Below, one piece after another: positions 1-8,961 of a stretch of DNA of 64,000 nucleotides. The stretch covers positions 1 through 64,000 of the forward strand of contig NZ_AQYH01000020.1 in NCBI RefSeq assembly GCF_000380505.1. Direction: 5' to 3'. The position numbers and the translations under genes were made by a program. Under the pieces are notes generated by a model that had not been told where the DNA came from, searched no databases, and was given only the letters and a program-made list of their open reading frames with translations. The stretch comes from Kaistia granuli DSM 23481 (GTDB taxonomy: Bacteria > Pseudomonadota > Alphaproteobacteria > Rhizobiales > Kaistiaceae). The stretch's first letter is position 1. Every line of letters begins with the position of its first letter.

Positions 1-362
<362 letters not shown>

Positions 363-382
363 AGTGCTATCCAGCTACCTTG

Positions 383-1093
383 TTAGTTCATGAACATGCG
401 GACGTGGCCCTTGACGTGGACCGCCGCGAGAATGTCGATGATCGGCGAGAAGCTCGCCATCTCGTCGACGGTCGCGTCGGCGACCTGCTCATAAGCAGGA
501 CCCACCTGGGCCGTCACGTCCAGAAGGATCTTCTGGGTGTCGACGAACGAGATCCGCATCAAGCGGAGCGCGGCGCTGAGCACGCCGTTTCCGACGCCAT
601 ATTGGTGCACGCCGAACGCGTCGCGGCGATTGGCGCCCAGCGTCGCCAGCGTGATGGCGAGACTGACCGGATGGGTGCCCGGCGTCTCGCCGCTCTTGAT
701 GCGCTGAAACCAGTCGCGCGGCAGCGGTTCCTCGATCATGCCCGCCGAAAGCTCGCAGAGCTTCTTGCCCATGCGAACCGTCATTAGCCGCGTTTCCTCG
801 TTCAGCTTGCGCTGATAGGTCAGCCGATCGATGCGCATCAGCTCGTCGACATCGCCGGCCTTGACGGCCCGATGGGCGCAGAGCACCGCCACGCCATCGC
901 TGGTGGCGGCCTGCCACATCGATGTCTGCGTGTAGGTGCGCAGCGTCGCCGGACCGTCGACGATGCCCTGCTGAATGGCGGTTTCCAGTCCGTTGGAGAA
1001 CGAGAAGCCGCCGACCGGCAGGGCGGAATCGGCGAATTGGAGCAGGTAGAGCAGTTCCGACAGGGACCGGCCGGAACCTTCCTCAGTGTTCAT
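383..1093 (-). CDS. ureF: Urease accessory protein UreF
   Basis: UreF bridges UreD and UreG in the complex that loads nickel into urease. The protein (236 aa from the chosen start) has the family N-terminus LLYLLQFADSALPVGGFSFSNG and the helical body expected for UreF, ending near GHVRMFMN. The frame stays open upstream to 1207, but that stretch overlaps ureE and reads as an arginine-rich shadow; the ATG at 1091-1093 gives a normal UreF length and overlaps the end of ureE by 11 bp, which suggests translational coupling, because no clear Shine-Dalgarno precedes it. It lies between ureE and ureG in the same orientation. Confidence 0.95.
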   Translation of the reverse strand: MNTEEGSGRSLSELLYLLQFADSALPVGGFSFSNGLETAIQQGIVDGPATLRTYTQTSMWQAATSDGVAVLCAHRAVKAGDVDELMRIDRLTYQRKLNEETRLMTVRMGKKLCELSAGMIEEPLPRDWFQRIKSGETPGTHPVSLAITLATLGANRRDAFGVHQYGVGNGVLSAALRLMRISFVDTQKILLDVTAQVGPAYEQVADATVDEMASFSPIIDILAAVHVKGHVRMFMN

Positions 1094-1703
1094 GGTCGTG
1101 GGAATGGCCATGGCCATGCGAATGTCCATGACCGTGGGCATCCTTTGACGCGTGGTGATGCGAATGCGGCGTGTCGCTGGCTCCGCCGAACAGGCGGCGC
1201 GATTCATGCGGCGCCAGATAGGGGATCACGTCCGAGCCGGGCATGAACTCATGGCGAACGCCGGGGAGGGCGTGCGTCTTCATCACCGAGTTCATCACCT
1301 TCTTGTCGACGGTGAGCGGCACGTAGACCTTGGTTCCCTTGACGACGGCCGGCCAATGCTGGTTGCCCAGCGCATGGCCGAGCTCGAACAGGGTCTGCAC
1401 CATCTTCGGGATCTGCTCGCTGACCACATCATCGAGGTTGATGATCATCACCTCGCGCAGCGTGATCCGGGCGACGATCGCGACGCGCTTGCCCTCGTCC
1501 CAGGTGAGGATGTCGCCGTCATGCAGGTGTGAATTGCGGTCGAGCGAAAGGGCCAGTTCGACATCGCCGGCCGTCGCCTTGCGGAGGCGGCTCTTCTGGG
1601 CTTCCCACTGGTCCAGCTCGAACCAGTCGATCGTCGCCCCGTCGAGGGTCCTCGCCCACTCCGGATCCCGAACGTTACCAAGCGTGCTTTCGATAAGTAT
1701 CAT
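1083..1703 (-). CDS. ureE: Urease accessory nickel chaperone UreE
   Basis: UreE is the metallochaperone that hands Ni(II) to the UreG/UreF/UreD/apo-urease complex. The 206-aa protein has the UreE N-terminal domain, the conserved central part GHALGNQHWPA with the dimer-interface metal histidine region, and a C-terminal tail of about 25 residues that is roughly half histidine (HSHHH then repeated HGH/HSH). Such tails bind additional nickel. A Shine-Dalgarno-like AGAGG lies a few bases before the ATG at 1701-1703. It follows ureC by 31 bp and overlaps ureF by 11 bp. Confidence 0.96.
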   Translation of the reverse strand: MILIESTLGNVRDPEWARTLDGATIDWFELDQWEAQKSRLRKATAGDVELALSLDRNSHLHDGDILTWDEGKRVAIVARITLREVMIINLDDVVSEQIPKMVQTLFELGHALGNQHWPAVVKGTKVYVPLTVDKKVMNSVMKTHALPGVRHEFMPGSDVIPYLAPHESRRLFGGASDTPHSHHHASKDAHGHGHSHGHGHSHDHEH

Positions 1704-1734
1704 GCGTGCCTCTGCTGCGCGGAAACGCAGGCGA

Positions 1735-3456
1735 TCAACTGAAGAAATAGAGCTGGTTGAGCGAAATGCTCGTCGGCGGGTCGACCGTCACATGCTTGCC
1801 GTCGATGGTGACCGCGAAGGTCTCCGGATTGACGTCGATGTTCGGCAGATAGTCGTTGCGGACCATGTGCTGCTTGCCGAGCGTCCTCGTGCCGGAAACC
1901 GGGCTGATCACCCGCTGCAGGCCGAGCTTCTCGCCGATCCCGTCGTCATAGGCGGCGCGCGACACAAAGGTGATCGAGCTCTTCTGCATTGCGGTGCCGA
2001 AGGCGCCGAACATCGGGCGATAGTACATCGGCTGCGGCGTCGGCAGCGAGGCGTTCGGGTCGCCCATATTGGCCCAGGCGACGAAGCCGCCCTTCAGCAC
2101 CATCTTCGGCTTGGCGCCGAAGAAGGCGGGCTCCCACAGCACCAGGTCAGCGAACTTGCCGGGCGCCACCGAACCAATCTCATGCGAGACACCGGCGGTG
2201 ATGCAGGGGTTGATCGTCACCTTGGCGACATAGCGCAGGACGCGGAAATTGTCGTTGTCCGACGCGTCTTCCTCGAGCTGGCCGCGCGCCGCCTTCATGG
2301 CGTCGGCGGTCTGGATGGCGCGCAGGAAGCTCTCGCCGATGCGTCCCATGGCCTGCGAGTCGGAGCCGATCATCGAGATGGCGCCGAGATCGTGAAGCAC
2401 GCTCTCCGCGACGATCGTCTCCGAGCGCACGCGGCTCTCGGCGAAGGCGACGTCGGAGGGGATCTTCGGGTTGAGGTTGTGGCAGACCATGATCATGTCG
2501 AACAGCTCGGCCACCGAGTTCTTGCCGCAGGGCAAGGTCGGGTTGGTCGAGCTCGGCAGGATATTGCTCTGGCCGACGACCTTCAGCAGATCAGGGGCGT
2601 GGCCGCCGCCGGCGCCCTCGCTGTGATAGGTGTGGATGGTGCGGCCGTCGAAGGCAGCGATCGTGTCCTCAACATAGCCGGCCTCGTTCAGCGTGTCGGT
2701 ATGGACCGCGACCGAGACGTCGTACTCGTCGGCGACCGAGAGGCAGGCGCGGATGGCCGAAGGCGTCGCGCCGTAGTCCTCGTGCACCTTGAAGCCGGCG
2801 GCGCCGCCATGCAGCTGCTCGATCATCGGGCCCTTGCCCGTCGAGTTGCCCTTGCCAAGCAGGCCGATGTTGATCGGCAGCCCCTCGATCGAGCGCAGCA
2901 TCATCTCGAGGTTCCACGGACCATTGGTGGTCGTGACGCCGTTGCTGCCGTCGACGGGGCCGATGCCGCCGCCCCAGAGCGAGGTGATGCCGTTCGAAAG
3001 CGCGGCATAGACCTGCTGCGGCGAGATGTAGTGGACGTGGGTGTCCATGCCACCGGCGGTCAGGATCAGATGCTCGCCGGAAATGGCGTCGGTCGAGGCG
3101 CCTGTCACCAGACCCGGCGTAACGCCGTCCATGGTCGACGGGTTGCCGGCCTTGCCGAGACCGACGATGCGGCCGTTGCGGATGCCGACATCGGCTTTCA
3201 CCACGCCGAGCGTCGGCTCGAGCACGGTGACGTTTGTGATGACGAGATCAAGGCAGCCGGCTTCCTGCGTCAGCTGGTTCTCGGAGCCCATGCCGTCGCG
3301 CAGCGTCTTGCCGCCGCCATACTGCAGTTCGTCGCCATAGGTATCGCGCAGATCCTTCTCGATCTGCACATACAAATTGGTGTTGCCGAGCCGGATCTTG
3401 TCCCCGACCGTGGGGCCGTACAGATCCGCATATTGCTGTCGAGATATCTGTGTCAT
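1735..3456 (-). CDS. ureC: Urease alpha (catalytic) subunit UreC
   Basis: UreC hydrolyses urea to ammonia and carbamate at a di-nickel site. The 573-aa protein is full length. Nickel ligands and catalytic residues are visible: H140 and H142 in DTHVH, the carbamylated lysine K223 in GFKVHED, H252 in VHTDT, H278 in THTYHSE region, and D366 in GSDSQAMGR. The active-site flap has C325-H326 followed by N327, where many ureases carry a second histidine; this, the motif GPVDGSNGVTTTNGP and the C-terminus SLNQLYFFS resemble, from memory of the family, the second urease (ure-2) of Brucella. It is preceded by ureB (41-bp gap) and followed by ureE. Confidence 0.98.
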   Translation of the reverse strand: MTQISRQQYADLYGPTVGDKIRLGNTNLYVQIEKDLRDTYGDELQYGGGKTLRDGMGSENQLTQEAGCLDLVITNVTVLEPTLGVVKADVGIRNGRIVGLGKAGNPSTMDGVTPGLVTGASTDAISGEHLILTAGGMDTHVHYISPQQVYAALSNGITSLWGGGIGPVDGSNGVTTTNGPWNLEMMLRSIEGLPINIGLLGKGNSTGKGPMIEQLHGGAAGFKVHEDYGATPSAIRACLSVADEYDVSVAVHTDTLNEAGYVEDTIAAFDGRTIHTYHSEGAGGGHAPDLLKVVGQSNILPSSTNPTLPCGKNSVAELFDMIMVCHNLNPKIPSDVAFAESRVRSETIVAESVLHDLGAISMIGSDSQAMGRIGESFLRAIQTADAMKAARGQLEEDASDNDNFRVLRYVAKVTINPCITAGVSHEIGSVAPGKFADLVLWEPAFFGAKPKMVLKGGFVAWANMGDPNASLPTPQPMYYRPMFGAFGTAMQKSSITFVSRAAYDDGIGEKLGLQRVISPVSGTRTLGKQHMVRNDYLPNIDVNPETFAVTIDGKHVTVDPPTSISLNQLYFFS

Positions 3457-3497
3457 GGCGACGTACCTCTAGAAACCGAAATGGAAAGGGCGAGGGA

Positions 3498-3971
3498 TCA
3501 CTTCGCGGATTTCGTCTTTTGTGCCCGCGACTTGAAGCCAAGCTCCTCAGCCTTGGCGACCGCCAGGTCCTTGTTCGGCGTGTAGCCGGGCGTCGGACCG
3601 CTTCCGGTCCAGCCGTCGACCAGACCATTGAAACCGAAGATGAAGCGCTTGCCGCCATACGGGACGAGGGTCACTTCCTTCTCGTCGCCTGGCTCGAAGC
3701 GCACGGCCGTGTTGGCCGGGATGTCGAGGCGCTGGCCGAAGGCAGCGGCGCGGTCGAATTCGAGGTAGCGGTTTACCTCGAAGAAATGGAAATGCGAGCC
3801 GATCTGGATCGGTCGGTCGCCGGTATTGCGCACCGTCAACGTCGTCCGCGGCCGGCCAACATTGATTTCGATTGCTTCGGGCGCCAGCACATAGCCGCCG
3901 GGCGGCGTCGGGGCCGAAGTCGCCGCCGGTTGGGCGGAGCCGGCGGGTTGCGCGGTCGTTTTCTTAGCCAA
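3498..3971 (-). CDS. ureB: Urease beta subunit UreB, long form
   Basis: Structural urease subunit that packs against UreC and UreA. The core [17 protein letters not shown]...[21 protein letters not shown]...[22 protein letters not shown] is standard UreB. At 157 residues it is much longer than the usual ~100: there is an Ala/Pro/Thr-rich leader of about 25 residues and a basic C-terminal tail of about 30 residues (from [11 protein letters not shown] onward, ending KTKSAK). Extended UreB tails also occur in ure-2 type ureases. The start codon is TTG at 3969-3971, chosen because a full AGGAGG lies five bases upstream and no ATG is available in frame before the conserved core. Confidence 0.95.
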   Translation of the reverse strand: MAKKTTAQPAGSAQPAATSAPTPPGGYVLAPEAIEINVGRPRTTLTVRNTGDRPIQIGSHFHFFEVNRYLEFDRAAAFGQRLDIPANTAVRFEPGDEKEVTLVPYGGKRFIFGFNGLVDGWTGSGPTPGYTPNKDLAVAKAEELGFKSRAQKTKSAK

Positions 3972-3976
3972 GGCAG

Positions 3977-3982
3977 CCTCCT
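3977..3982 (-). promoter_or_regulatory. Shine-Dalgarno AGGAGG setting the TTG start of ureB
   Basis: The plus strand reads CCTCCT here, i.e. AGGAGG on the coding strand, five bases before the TTG that opens ureB. This consensus site is the evidence that translation starts at a non-ATG codon and that the N-terminal extension of UreB is real. Confidence 0.75.
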
Positions 3983-4012
3983 GGATTTCCTCGCCAGCTG
4001 GGAGCGGACGGT

Positions 4013-4315
4013 TCAGACGATGGGACTATGCAAGCTGACGAGGCGGCTGCCGTCGGTGAACACCGCTTCGACCTGGATGAGCGGCAGCATGGCCGGCACA
4101 TCGTCCATGACATCCGCGGCCGTCAGCACGTGGCGGGCGCCATCCATGACTTCTTCAACGGACTTGCCTTCGCGAGCGCCTTCAAGGACCCAGGCGCACA
4201 GCACTGCGACTGTCTCGGGATGGTTGAGCTTCAGTCCCTTGGCTTTGCGCTTGAGCGCGACATCCGCCATCATGTGGATGATAAGCTTATCGAACTCCCG
4301 CGGCGTCAAATGCAT
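4013..4315 (-). CDS. ureA: Urease gamma subunit UreA
   Basis: Small structural subunit of urease (100 aa, normal length), beginning [20 protein letters not shown] and containing the family segment [22 protein letters not shown] and the central [19 protein letters not shown] Shine-Dalgarno GGAG lies six bases before the ATG at 4313-4315. It is the first gene of the urease operon; the promoter must lie in 4316-4783, which it shares with the divergent LuxR-type gene. Confidence 0.97.
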   Translation of the reverse strand: MHLTPREFDKLIIHMMADVALKRKAKGLKLNHPETVAVLCAWVLEGAREGKSVEEVMDGARHVLTAADVMDDVPAMLPLIQVEAVFTDGSRLVSLHSPIV

Positions 4316-4783
4316 CGTCGTCTCCGAACTTGTTGCAGCTAATCTACGCTGGCCGACATCGATCTATGCTTAGGCGTCGTGTGCTTCAGCTCTGTGACGG
4401 TCGATGGTAGCCGGGTAGTGCCATCCTGAATACGTCAAAGAGCTGTGTGTCTAGATATCGAATTCAAGGGCGCCTCGGCTGGTCCTTGCCACTTGCCGTG
4501 ACGATCACCGGTACAACCTGTTGCCAGGCCGAACCGTGCGCGACACGACGAAAGCGAGCGATTTCCATGCAGTCCCCCCAGCATCAACCGAACCAAAGCT
4601 ATACGATGACAGATCTCGTCACAAGTTCTGCCTATACTATTCCCCATAACGTCGGCTGAACGTTGCACCAACAGCTCGACCGATCAGTTGCCAACCGGTG
4701 GTTGCCATGATACGTTACCCAATGGTTCAAATTTTGTAATAAATGATTCATTGCTAACGCGTTCATGATCTTATTTCCCGGGA
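4316..4783. other. Divergent intergenic region between ureA and the LuxR-type gene
   Basis: A 468-bp region with no convincing gene. It must contain the urease promoter (leftward) and the promoter of the LuxR-family gene (rightward). The part nearest the regulator (about 4715-4765) is AT-rich compared with the surroundings. No clear sigma70 hexamer pair, NtrC site or lux-box could be assigned by eye. Confidence 0.6.
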
Positions 4784-5509
4784 ATGCGTGTATTGCTTTT
4801 GCTGGAACTGACATCGACGGCGGTTGCTGAGATATGTAACGCAGCCGACAAGCAAGAGTTGCAGATTGCGATTTATTCCGCCGTCTGCTCGCTCGGTTTT
4901 GACAGCTTCAACCTAGCTTGCGAGAAGAGCGCCAAGCGCGACTTCATGACGGACCCGACCCTGACCAACTGGTCATATGATGATCTCGTCGCCTATGAGC
5001 GTGACGGATGGTCGGATAGAGACCCCTTGCTCGATTTTGCTGCGACCGGTACGGGCCCGCTCCTGTGGCAAAGGAGCCGCTGGAACAATCGTCGCCAGCG
5101 GGACTATTACGAGTATATCGAGCATGCGGGCATTTTCGGCGGCCTGACAATTCCACTGCCTAGCCGTTCGGAAAAGCTGGGGGCGCTGACGCTCCTGTCG
5201 TTTGCAGATCGCCAGCCCGACAGGGACGTGCTGCATGCCGCGTCAATCATTGGCATGGTCGGCAAGTCACGTGCAGCCGCCATCGGATTGCAGACTGGAG
5301 AGGCCCCTGGGGGCAGCGCCAAGTTCCTATCGCTTTCATCGCTGCAGCGCGAAGTCCTCAAATGGATTGCGAACGGGAAATCGAATGCCGACATCGCCCT
5401 GATCGTTGGACAATCCAAGCGTTCTATCGACTACCACGTGATCGAAATTCTGAAGAAGCTCGAGGTCGGGTCCCGGGCCCAGGCCGCCGCGATGTACGCG
5501 TCGCTCTAG
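4784..5509 (+). CDS. LuxR-family regulator (autoinducer-binding domain plus GerE HTH), orphan
   Basis: A 241-aa transcription factor of quorum-sensing LuxR architecture. Residues about 20-165 match the autoinducer-binding domain, with Y71, D80-P81 (WSDRDPLL), W95 and G120 corresponding to conserved ligand-pocket positions of TraR/LuxR; the position of TraR W57 is occupied by D67. Residues about 175-241 form a GerE helix-turn-helix (LSSLQREVLKWIANGKSNADIALIVGQS...IEILKKLEVGSRAQAAAMY). No luxI-type synthase is present in the window, so it is a LuxR solo here. It is divergent from urease and 186 bp upstream of the aspT-like gene; either could be a target, but that is inference. Confidence 0.85.
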   Translation: MRVLLLLELTSTAVAEICNAADKQELQIAIYSAVCSLGFDSFNLACEKSAKRDFMTDPTLTNWSYDDLVAYERDGWSDRDPLLDFAATGTGPLLWQRSRWNNRRQRDYYEYIEHAGIFGGLTIPLPSRSEKLGALTLLSFADRQPDRDVLHAASIIGMVGKSRAAAIGLQTGEAPGGSAKFLSLSSLQREVLKWIANGKSNADIALIVGQSKRSIDYHVIEILKKLEVGSRAQAAAMYASL

Positions 5510-5695
5510 GCGTGCGGCGGATGTGCGCGATCCCATGAAATCGGCTCCTTTCGGGCGCTGCCATCGGATCGCCCCCCGGGCGGGAGTTGTGGGTGTATAT
5601 CCACCTTCATTCGCGCGCACGAATCGCATGCTATGCGGCGCATGGCCGTCGGGCCCTGAAACATTGCGCCTCCTGTCGGCGCGCAACTGTCGAGA

Positions 5696-7396
5696 ATGAA
5701 TCCCATGTGGAATTGGCTGGTCGACACCTTGCGGGCTCACCCCGCCATCGCGGTCTTTCTCTGTCTCTCCATCGGTTCTTATCTCGGCAAATTGTCGTTC
5801 AAGGGCGTCGGGCTCGGCGCGGTGACCGGCACGCTGCTCGCCGCGCTGGTCGTCGGCCAGCTCGACATCAGCATTTCCAACGAAGTGCGGTCGATCTTCT
5901 TCCTGCTGTTCCTGTTCGCGATCGGCTACAGCGTCGGGCCGCAATTCGTGCAGGGCATCGCCAAGAACGGCGTGCCGCAGGCGCTTTTCGCGCTGGTCGT
6001 CAGCATTCTCTGCCTGGCCACCGCATGGATCGCCGGGCGCATCGCCGGCTATGACGTCGGTTCGACGGCGGGCCTGTTCGCCGGGGCATCGACGATTTCC
6101 TCGGCGCTGGCGCTTTCCGTCGACGCGATCGAGCAGCTGGGCCTGCCGGCGGCCGAAGCGAAGACGCTGGTCGACGCGGTGCCGACGGCCTTCGCCATGA
6201 CCTACATCTTCGGCACCATCGGTGCGACGATGATTATCTCCGTTGTCGGTCCCAAGCTGCTGGGAATCGACCTCGTCGCCGCTTGCCGGGCCTATGAAAT
6301 GAAGATGGGCGGCCATGGCGGTTCGGGCGACGGCCCGCGCGCCTGGCATCAGCATATCGCGCGCGCCTATCGCGTCGGTCCGGGCTCGGACTGGGTCGGC
6401 CAGAGCGCCGCCGCCGCCGAGGCCGCGCAGGGTTCGTCGCAATTGTTCATCGAGCGGGTCCGGCGCGATGGCGCGATCGTCGAGGCGACGGCCGATCTGG
6501 TGCTGCAGGCGGGCGACGTGGTCGGCGTCGCCGGCAATCGGGGCACCCTGATGCGGCTGGCAGGATCCGGGCTGAAGGAGGTCGAGGACGCCGAGTTGCT
6601 GAACGTGCGGGTCGAGGGCACCGAAGTCCTGATCACCAACCGCAAGATCGACGGCAGGACGCTGCAGGAACTCGCCGAGTTACCCAGCACGCGCGGCATC
6701 TTCCTGCGCCGCATTCGCCGGGGAGCCACCGGCGTCGATATCCCGATCCTGCCGGCCACGACTCTGCACCGGGGCGATGTCGTCACCATTCTTGGTCGGC
6801 CGCAGGATATCTCGACAGCGCTATCCGCCTTCGGGCGCGCGGACCGCTCCCCCGAGGAGACGGATCTGGCGCTTGTCAGCGCGGCGATCGTCATCGGCGC
6901 CTTATTCGGAACCGTGCTGCTGCGGGTAGGCTCGGTGCCGATCACGCTGTCCTCGTCGGGAGGCGTCCTGCTCGCCGGCATCGCGCTCGGCTGGCTGCGT
7001 TCGGTCCACCCGACCTTCGGTCGCATTCCGCCGGCGGCCAACTGGCTGATGAATGCGCTCGGGCTCAACATGTTCATCGCCGTAGTCGGGTTGTCCTCCG
7101 GCCCGAGCTTCCTTGCCGGCGTGCAGGAACTGGGCTTCGGCCTGTTCTTCTGGGGCATGGTGGTGACGAGCGTGCCGCTCATCCTCGCCCTCTATATCGG
7201 CCGGTACGTCTTCCGCTTCGACGATGCGATCCTGCTCGGCTGCTGCGCCGGCGCTCGCGCCTCGACGGCGTCGCTCGGCATGCTGACGGCGCGCGCCAAG
7301 AGCCAGACGCCGGCCCTTGGTTTCACTGTCAGCTGCGCGGTGGCCAACACCCTGCTGACCATCGGCGGCATCCTGATCGTCCTACTGGCGCGTTAG
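5696..7396 (+). CDS. Aspartate:alanine exchanger family transporter (AspT-like)
   Basis: A 566-aa inner-membrane antiporter of the AAEx family. Two membrane halves (about residues 5-180 and 390-566) flank a cytosolic region with two TrkA-C-like ligand-binding domains (about 215-380, e.g. FIERVRRDGAIVEAT and LRRIRRGATGVDIPILPATTLHRGD). Each half carries the family signature with GAST/ASTAS: GLFAGASTISSALALS and CAGARASTASLGM. Characterised AspT exchanges aspartate for alanine, generating proton-motive force by coupled decarboxylation; no decarboxylase gene adjoins it, so the substrate here is unproven. Its end overlaps the end of the convergent efflux operon by 4 bp. Confidence 0.85.
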   Translation: MNPMWNWLVDTLRAHPAIAVFLCLSIGSYLGKLSFKGVGLGAVTGTLLAALVVGQLDISISNEVRSIFFLLFLFAIGYSVGPQFVQGIAKNGVPQALFALVVSILCLATAWIAGRIAGYDVGSTAGLFAGASTISSALALSVDAIEQLGLPAAEAKTLVDAVPTAFAMTYIFGTIGATMIISVVGPKLLGIDLVAACRAYEMKMGGHGGSGDGPRAWHQHIARAYRVGPGSDWVGQSAAAAEAAQGSSQLFIERVRRDGAIVEATADLVLQAGDVVGVAGNRGTLMRLAGSGLKEVEDAELLNVRVEGTEVLITNRKIDGRTLQELAELPSTRGIFLRRIRRGATGVDIPILPATTLHRGDVVTILGRPQDISTALSAFGRADRSPEETDLALVSAAIVIGALFGTVLLRVGSVPITLSSSGGVLLAGIALGWLRSVHPTFGRIPPAANWLMNALGLNMFIAVVGLSSGPSFLAGVQELGFGLFFWGMVVTSVPLILALYIGRYVFRFDDAILLGCCAGARASTASLGMLTARAKSQTPALGFTVSCAVANTLLTIGGILIVLLAR

Positions 7397-8958
7397 CGGT
7401 AGGAGAGCGTCTCGCCCGCCCGGGGCGACGTCATGGCGCCCAGCACGAAGGCCAGGTTGGCGGCGGCGACCAGCGAGGCGGCATGCGCGTCGGCTCGCGC
7501 CTGGCGAGCGTCAAGCAGGCCGCTATCGGCGACCGTCGCGGCGGTCACCGTCCCCAAGCCGTTGCGATAGGCGTCGAGCGCCGCGTCATAGGTGATCGCG
7601 GCGGCATCGGTCAGCTTGCTGGCGGCGCGATAGGAGGCGAGCGCCGAACGCAGCGTGTTGGACGCCACCACCATTTCGCGGACGGCTTCTTCCTGGGTCT
7701 TGGCGAAGGTGGCCCGCGCCACGGCGGCGCGCGATTCGGCCGCCTTCAGATTGGCGGCTCGCAGGCCGCCGTCATAAATCGGCATGGTCGCGCCGACGAG
7801 CACGCCGGCCCCGGAGCCCTGCTGGCCGATCGTCGGCAAGCCGGCCGTGTTGAAGCCGCTCGTGCCCTGGCCAGCGACGCCCGAGAGGAACACCTTCGGA
7901 AGGAAGTCGGCGTTCGCGACGTTGATCCCGGCTTCTCCGGCCTTCATGTTGGCATAGCTCGCCAGCACGTCCGGGCGTCGCGCGAGCGCCTGCTGGATCA
8001 TCTCGTCGGTCGAGACATCGGCCGGTGCGGGCAGCCGGCGGCGGCCGGAATTGGCGACCTTGATGTTCAGCGTCGGCGACACGCTCATCGCCGCGAGCAG
8101 CGCCTGATAGGCATCGCGCTCCTGGCCTTGGGCGACGACCTGGCGCAGTTCGGACTGCGCCGCCTGCTGGCGCGCCTGCGCCACCTCGACCGTCGTGCCG
8201 ATGCCCTTCTTCTCGCGGGCGACGGCGGCCTCGAGAATGGCGCGGCTGTTCCGCAGCGATTGGCCCGCCACTTCGGTGCGCGTCTGGGCCGCACCGTACT
8301 GATAGTAGGTGCGGGTGACGTTGAAGATCAGCAGCTGGTGCGCGCCGTTGAAGTTCACGTTCGCCGCTGTCAGCACATGTTTGGCGACGTCGGCGGCGGC
8401 CTTGCGCTGGCCGAAGTCGAATACCAGCCACTGCAGCGCGACCGCCGTGGTCGCCCCGCTGACATTGGTTTCAATGTCCTTGCGAACACCGAGCACGTCG
8501 ACCGGGGTCGTGATCTGCTGGCTGCCGCCGATGACATTGGCGGAGATCGTCGGCAGGAAGGTCGATTCCGCGATGCCGACCGCGAGCGCCGCCTGTCGGG
8601 CCTGCTCCCAGGCGACGCGCGTCGTCGGGTTGTTGCGGGCCGCGAGGTCGATCAGTTCGGGCAGCTGATACGCCTTGCCGGCGCGCACTTCGGGCGCCGG
8701 GGGCAGGACGGTGAGCTCGGGATTGCCGCGAACGGCGAAGTCCCGCTGCTGGGGGCCCTGCTGCGACGAGGCCGGATCCTGCGGCAGCAGGCTGACCGTC
8801 GTCTTGCGACCCTGTTGCCAGGGTTCGTTCGGCGATTCCGGAGCGAGCTGTTCGGCATATTGCGCGCAGCCGGTCAGAAGGGCGAGCAGGCTTGCGGTGA
8901 CGGCGAAGCCGAAGCTCGCGCGGACGCGTCGACGCGGGTGGAAGGGGCTCGCCATCAT
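7393..8958 (-). CDS. mdtP: TolC-type outer-membrane efflux lipoprotein (MdtP-like)
   Basis: The outer-membrane channel of a tripartite drug-efflux system. The 521-aa protein has an N-terminal lipoprotein signal (basic MASPFHPRRRVR, hydrophobic stretch, lipobox LLTGC) and two OEP repeats with the long coiled-coil alpha-barrel regions expected for TolC/NodT family members (e.g. LIDLAARNNPTTRVAWEQAR, VDDILAR-like RPDVLASYANMKAGEAGINVANADFLP). Two adjacent ATGs (8956-8958 and 8953-8955) are possible. It is the last gene of the four-gene operon, 3 bp after the FUSC gene. Position and partners match E. coli mdtP; substrates are unknown. Confidence 0.88.
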   Translation of the reverse strand: MMASPFHPRRRVRASFGFAVTASLLALLTGCAQYAEQLAPESPNEPWQQGRKTTVSLLPQDPASSQQGPQQRDFAVRGNPELTVLPPAPEVRAGKAYQLPELIDLAARNNPTTRVAWEQARQAALAVGIAESTFLPTISANVIGGSQQITTPVDVLGVRKDIETNVSGATTAVALQWLVFDFGQRKAAADVAKHVLTAANVNFNGAHQLLIFNVTRTYYQYGAAQTRTEVAGQSLRNSRAILEAAVAREKKGIGTTVEVAQARQQAAQSELRQVVAQGQERDAYQALLAAMSVSPTLNIKVANSGRRRLPAPADVSTDEMIQQALARRPDVLASYANMKAGEAGINVANADFLPKVFLSGVAGQGTSGFNTAGLPTIGQQGSGAGVLVGATMPIYDGGLRAANLKAAESRAAVARATFAKTQEEAVREMVVASNTLRSALASYRAASKLTDAAAITYDAALDAYRNGLGTVTAATVADSGLLDARQARADAHAASLVAAANLAFVLGAMTSPRAGETLSYR

Positions 8959-8961
8959 GCC

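Noticed and set aside
1330-3585. Very long open frame on the plus strand opposite ureE/ureC
   Set aside because: It mirrors the urease genes, has low-complexity Arg/Ala/Asp/His-rich translation and no family features; long antisense frames are usual in GC-rich DNA.
4447-4659. Short plus-strand frame in the ureA/LuxR gap
   Set aside because: No ribosome-binding site and no recognisable features.
4692-4704. CAACC-GGT-GGTTG inverted repeat upstream of the LuxR-type gene, considered as a lux-box
   Set aside because: Arms are only 5 bp and the total length is shorter than a normal 18-20 bp lux-type box; it may be chance.
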